Assembly (NCBI GenBank): GCA_936450465.1
Contig: OW388300.1
Coordinates: 17,435,266-17,499,265 of the forward strand
DNA length: 64,000 nt
Origin: Gibbula magus
Taxonomy: Eukaryota > Mollusca > Gastropoda > Trochida > Trochidae
Direction: 5' to 3'
The notes below the pieces were generated by a model. That model saw only the letters and a list, made by a program, of their open reading frames with translations, was not told where the DNA came from and did not search any database. Both the position numbers and the translations under genes were made by a program. Within the stretch, counting starts at the first letter, position 1; each line of letters opens with the position of its first letter. Shown one piece after another: positions 59,505-64,000 of the stretch.

Positions 59505-59955
59505 TTAAAAGGCGCTGTAGCACGTTTTTTTCTAATTGAAATGAAGTGTTTTCACAAAAATATTAATAAGTGCTACCAATGGCTACAAAATATTCCTGCA
59601 TCAGTTTTAAAACGAATGTACAAATGTACATGGTTCGGTTAAGCCAAGCGAGTCCATTTACGATCGAGCGACCATTTTAATCCGCTCAAAGGTAGTTCAA
59701 GTGATCTGACTGATGTAGCGATACCTAAAAACTCAGAGTAGAATTTTAAACACGGTGCAATGATTGAATGGTCAACCATATTACCGTCTGAAATCTCAAA
59801 ATCGCATGAGAACTACAAATCTACCTCTCACACTGAGAAGTTCCACACCACTGTTGCTTTATACGTTGCACCATTTTCTTCGAACAGGGATAACCAAGTT
59901 TTATGGATAAGGCTTATCTGATCGTGTAATGAGATGTTTTACACTTTCACGTGCC
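59505..59955 (+). mobile_element. Degenerate M1-like element with nested M4
   Basis: TTAAAAGGCGCTGTAGCACG at the left resembles the M1 terminus. GAGATGTTTTACACTTTCACG near 59931 resembles the M1 body (AAGATGTTTTACCCTCT). Its middle is occupied by the M4 sequence 59660-59872. Confidence 0.55.
59660..59872 (-). repeat. Dispersed element, family M4 (inverted partner of 50493-50690)
   Basis: TGACTGATGTAGCGATACCTA and GAATGGTCAACCATAT and CTCTCACACTGA are the reverse complements of blocks at 50493-50690. It interrupts the degenerate M1-like element, so it inserted later. Confidence 0.7.
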
Positions 59956-60154
59956 GATATATTGTATAAAGAGTAATAACACATTTGAGAAATCATAATA
60001 TGCAATCGTATTTGTTAAATGTTTGTTAGGTTACCTGCCAATTTGTTTTTATTCAAATTGTTCACTCTTCAATGCAAGAAATACATTCACGTCAGACATA
60101 AAAACACATAATGATTTAAGTGTGTGCCCTTGATCTTGCTCTGGCAGATTGTCC

Positions 60155-60320
60155 TTAAAGGTGCATCCATTGTGTTGTTGTGGGTAACATGTTCCAAACA
60201 TATAAATAGAGACTATTACATTGTTTTTTGGCGAATATCATTTCTATCTCATCGAGTATGTTCACAAAAGTTTAAACGATTGTATTATGATAACTGCGTT
60301 TTCAATTGCTAGAGTTACCA
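60155..60320 (+). mobile_element. Fragment of MITE-like family M2
   Basis: Begins TTAAAGGTGCATCCATTGTG, then diverges from the other members. It lies inside the diverged duplication copy and is absent at the matching place in copies 1 and 2. Confidence 0.45.
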
Positions 60321-62163
60321 ATACGTGATTTCATATTGATCACATTGGCGAAGCGTGATGTCTGACGAATCAACTTCACTGAAGGGTCATGGTCATTTAC
60401 ATAAGAAATACGACCAAACAGGAATGGGTGGACGTATTATTGAAAAGCTGTGGGCCTTCAAACTTACATTCCTAGTTTGTAAGCTTTGAAGCAATACGAA
60501 TGTATTTACTTCGCTATTATTAACTGCACTTATCAATTTATGTATCCTAGAGAACCAATCTATTTGTAAAATGAAAAGTCATAATGATTACTTTATATGT
60601 TATTCCGCCTAATATTCGAGTCAATGAAGAGCGTGTATAGGAGAAGTCGTATGGAATTTGTTGTAACAACTTAATTATACAAAGTACAGAGAGTCTCGAC
60701 GGCCAAAGCACCCTCCTATAATCAAAGCCCCACAGCTTTGGGCTATTGTATTTGGTAGAAACGGTGGATGCTTTCCTCAAATATGTAATATTCTTAGTCC
60801 ATAATAGATTAGAAACCAGAAGGAGTTGCCATGAGAGTTGGTCCTCCATTTTTTATTTCTTTCAAACAATTACACAATGACTTGTTGATAGGCTTGTAAT
60901 AGTTATCGACCAAGAGTTATGCACAGATATAGATTGATAACTTAATTTGTAATTCCCTTAAATGACCAGCGGCATAATAGTGCTGTCAACAAAATTGGGG
61001 TTGTTTTCATAACAAAGTCAAACATTTTCTATAACGAAGCCTTGCACTTCCATATGAACATTTCGCATAAGTACTCTCCTGTTGGCCTAATTGATGTAAA
61101 CCAATTAAACTTCAAATCAATGAATAGGTGACATTTCTACTTGGCACCAAACTATTTTTGTGTGGCTATTCACTTTCAAGTAAGAACTTTCTACATGTTA
61201 ACAAACAGATACTGAAGAGGTTCAAAGGTAAAACATACATAAAATCTCTGACAATAGCTCACGACAAAATGAAACTTAGAATATTAATAGTTCTCTCAAC
61301 TAAGGTTTATCATGTTATAAATCAAACAGAAATATTGATGCACGTGTCTTAAATGTGAAATCATGTTGCATTATAGTCATACTATCATACTGAATCATGG
61401 GTAATGTTTATTACCACCTGTGTTATCATTCATCAGTGAGATTAACCCTGAAATGTACATCAGTCACTAGTGATTGACAACATCAATGATCTGATGCCAT
61501 CCAGTAATGCTAACAGCGGTGAGATTTAGGTAAGTCTAAATTGCCTCACAACATCTTATCCTCCAAGTTTATATTTTCTTGCTAAATATGTATTGTGTAT
61601 ATCAAAACTGTCAATTTGGCATTACGTGTGAAATAGTATATGGAGTGAATTGTGTATAAATTTGGGAAAATTGTATATTATGTCGTCATGATTCAGATAA
61701 AGTTTACATACTTTTTTTAGAGAGGAATCTGAAGTTTGCATAACAAAAAGCTTCATCAAATTAGATGTCCGATTTGTGTCACATATTTCCAGCATTATGA
61801 CCGATATACTATTCTTTCACATAGAGCTGATTATTAGTGAAAGGAAAAATAGATCGTGCTTAATTTGATTCAGGAAAAACCTTGAGTTGATAATCTGCAT
61901 CATGATTTGACTTTCACATTGGAGCTACAGTTTACTTTAATGCTATCGGATACTACGAAAGAAATGTCGATGGGAAACTGTCTCTCGTAGACCAAGACGA
62001 CTTGATCAATGGCTCTGTACACTAACAAACTGATTCTTAGCTTGAAACTCAAGTAATTGTGTATTTTTATGTCTGCATAGACCGTGCCGTAACGCGCATA
62101 CGATGTAGGTCCGCTATGTTTAAATCACATTTAACATTCGAAGAAATGCATGGTAACTCGTCA

Positions 62164-62499
62164 TTAAATTTTATTTTTTTAAATTTTCCATTTATAATGA
62201 TAGTTTATGTCATTTATATTTAATTTAGTGGGTAACACACCTTACTACACAAACCAATTATTCGCAGAAGTAATAACGGTGTTGCATATATAGCAAACAT
62301 TGCATGGCGGCAATTTTATTGTGAACACATTTTATTATTTCGAATGACAAAAACGATTTCCATGGTTTTACTGAGCCATCTACACTTACTTTTAACTTTA
62401 TTTTCCGAAGAGAATAGTGTGTTTTGCTATTTGTGTAATTATTTTTCAAATACATTTCATCGACTTTTTTGAGCGAAAAAACGTGTTATGCTCCTTTAA
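62164..62499 (-). mobile_element. MITE, family M1, reverse orientation (left end degraded)
   Basis: Right end GAGCGAAAAAACGTGTTATGCTCC, then TTAA at 62496-62499. The body matches the reverse of 16409-16768, including CATTTATAATGATAGTTTATG and GCATGGCGGCAATTTTATTG. No transposase. Confidence 0.82.
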
Positions 62500-64000
62500 G
62501 TTACGATAATTGCTTATGTTCTATAGTAACTTCCGGAACCTAGATCAGCATACTTGACTAATGTATTAGTTGCTTTAGAACATATTAAATATGTTGCTTA
62601 TTATGAAAGATTGATACAGTCGCTGTAAACATCATCTATGTTCTCATTAAGACAAGTTGATAGTAAATTTGCAAACATATGACTGCAGCTTTTCCTCCCA
62701 GAAAAGAGGAAGAAATAGTAACTTCACATATTTATTCATTCTCAAAACAAATGAGCCCACGTTGAATGATGAGTTATATAATTGCCGTGTTTAGAGAAGA
62801 AAAGGTGGTGTGAGACTTTCTATTATAAAGATATATTCAGGTAAAGAAACTAAACCATTCCTCAATCTTCAAGACATTAATGTCGTATCACACTTTCAGC
62901 AAGTGTTATGAAATCACATTAAGCTGCTTCAAAAATCAGGAAGTGACTGCATTGCTCATCAGTCAGTGATTAACTTTTCAACTGGAAGCACTCTCCACAA
63001 GAACTTTAGATGTACCTCTTTAACCAGTGTTGACACATGGAAAGTTTGAAATGGAATCTCTTCCGTATTCATTTCAGGCACTAATTTGTTTTTTCTGAAA
63101 GGGCGATGGCATATGGTATAGCACTGCGTCCGTTCTATTTCATCATGGTCTCAAGATCCACCCGTTCACGTGTGCACCATGTGGATCGTACCAAGTGGAT
63201 CATCCATATTTGGTGACTTATAAAAACGGCATGGTGGCCACTTCATTCGTCGGCCACTTCATTCCTCGTTGTCTTAAATTGAAGGACTCAAGACAACTGA
63301 AATATTGTGTACATACCCGTTAGCCAATGGGGCTTATAAGTTAGTTTTCTTTTGTCTGTGTTCAAAAATAAAAGCGCAAAGGCCACATCCTAAACGCACA
63401 TTTGTGTGTTCTTTCAAAATACGAAAGCACTAAAAGACTAATTTTATGTACATACCCATTTGCAAATGGAACAATTATTTATCTTAAGTGGGTGCCACAG
63501 GGTCATTGACACCACTTTCCCTCTCCCTTTTCAAGATTTAAAAGCATTCGAAAGCTGAAATAATCTTTGCAGATTATAATTTTGATTATAAATAAACTAT
63601 GAGGTGATTCATTAACCCCTTTACATAGACTACCCTATATCCCTATAAAGCAGGCATCATGCTTTGCAAACTCCTTCAACAAGAGGAATATAAAACGTGG
63701 GATGTAGACCTCTGATAATTTCTTCAGGAAAGCCTACTCCTTTTATTATCGTCGGAGCAGGTGGTATTTCTTTTTTTATGTTGTGAGTTATATTGTTAAT
63801 CTAGTAGTAACCTCCCGTGGGGATATAGAAATGAACTTCCTTTCATTTGTCCATCTGAGCATTTTCGACCTTTTCACCCCATTTATGCTCTCAATATTCA
63901 GTTCTCTCTTCAGGTCATATCATTCCATCATTTGGATCAGACGAGTTTTTTTCTGATATAAAAGAGAGATACTACCTACCAAACTATTTGTGTATGGTTT
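62500..64000. other. Gene-poor right end of window
   Basis: No gene recognised. A family E repeat piece lies on the minus strand at 62936-62990. GTACATACCC recurs at 63310 and 63449 in similar contexts (GCCAATGGGGC and GCAAATGGAAC), a weak tandem-like pattern. CTTATAAAAACGGC at 63219 looks like a TATA box, with no supported gene. Confidence 0.4.
62936..62990 (-). repeat. Old dispersed repeat, family E (copy 4)
   Basis: Reverse complement reads CAGTTGAAAAGTTAATCACT then TGAGCAATGCAGTCACTTCCT, matching 8925-8985 and 3217-3305. Confidence 0.45.

Larger units (their letters stand above)
59040..62060 (+). repeat. Diverged copy of the duplicated segment (first-half pieces)
   Basis: Aligns in order to 18830-21600. 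Landmarks: GGTTAAATGGAACACATG (59111), TTTTGAAAAGCCCAGGTGAC (about 59226), ACGTCAGACATAAAAACACA (about 60090), TTTCAAACAATTACACAATG (about 60860), TCAATGAATAGGTGACATTT (about 61117) and GATGGGAAACTGTCTCTCGT (61970). The small frames open in copies 1 and 2 (18842-19075) are broken here, so they are not under coding constraint. Confidence 0.8.

Overview
The window looks like AT-rich nuclear DNA of a marine mollusc, most likely a gastropod. The evidence is tRNA-derived SINE fragments and LINE tails of the kind common in gastropods (a run reading roughly GGCGTTAAACAATAACTCACTC, and TTTAACGCC linked to GTGAGTGAGTT), the very low gene density, and the abundance of short inverted-repeat elements. I found no intact host protein-coding gene, rRNA, tRNA or CRISPR array. 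Every protein-like sequence I can recognise belongs to a decayed mobile element. Most open frames of 60 to 100 codons here look like chance frames in AT-rich DNA.

Layout. 1-1584: 5' part of a decayed non-LTR retrotransposon on the minus strand, with a virus-like 2A motif ahead of ORF1 and the first residues of an AP-type endonuclease. 2139-2235, 9388-9694 and 56391-56512: pieces of one tRNA-derived SINE family. 3581-7921: a dense composite of two broken DIRS-order (tyrosine recombinase) retroelements. One keeps a recombinase with a single in-frame TGA. The other is an internally deleted derivative in which a gag-like ORF abuts a recombinase C-terminus, bracketed by direct repeats in an A1...B1-A2...B2 order. 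The same area holds a 134-bp identical repeat, a 22-bp GC-rich minisatellite and a 100-bp nested hairpin. 7922-16349: repeat-derived DNA with LINE 3' tails, one short inverted-repeat element and a 149-bp foldback.

16350-31314 and 32096-47272 are two direct copies of one roughly 15-kb segment, separated by 781 bp. They differ by only a few percent where I compared them by eye, but also by many indels. Several of these are mobile elements or satellite repeats present in one copy only, so the pair gives natural filled and empty insertion sites. Each copy also contains an older internal repeat offset by about 2.4-2.7 kb. More diverged pieces of the same segment occur at about 48490-49990 (second half) and 59040-62060 (first half), so the array is older than the two similar copies.

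The rest (47273-64000) holds a LINE 3' end with a recognisable ORF2 C-terminus (50836-51195), further short inverted-repeat elements and large stretches where I see nothing. The most notable items are the 2A-bearing retrotransposon, the rearranged DIRS-like pair and the layered tandem duplication with copy-specific insertions. None of them is a proven new system.
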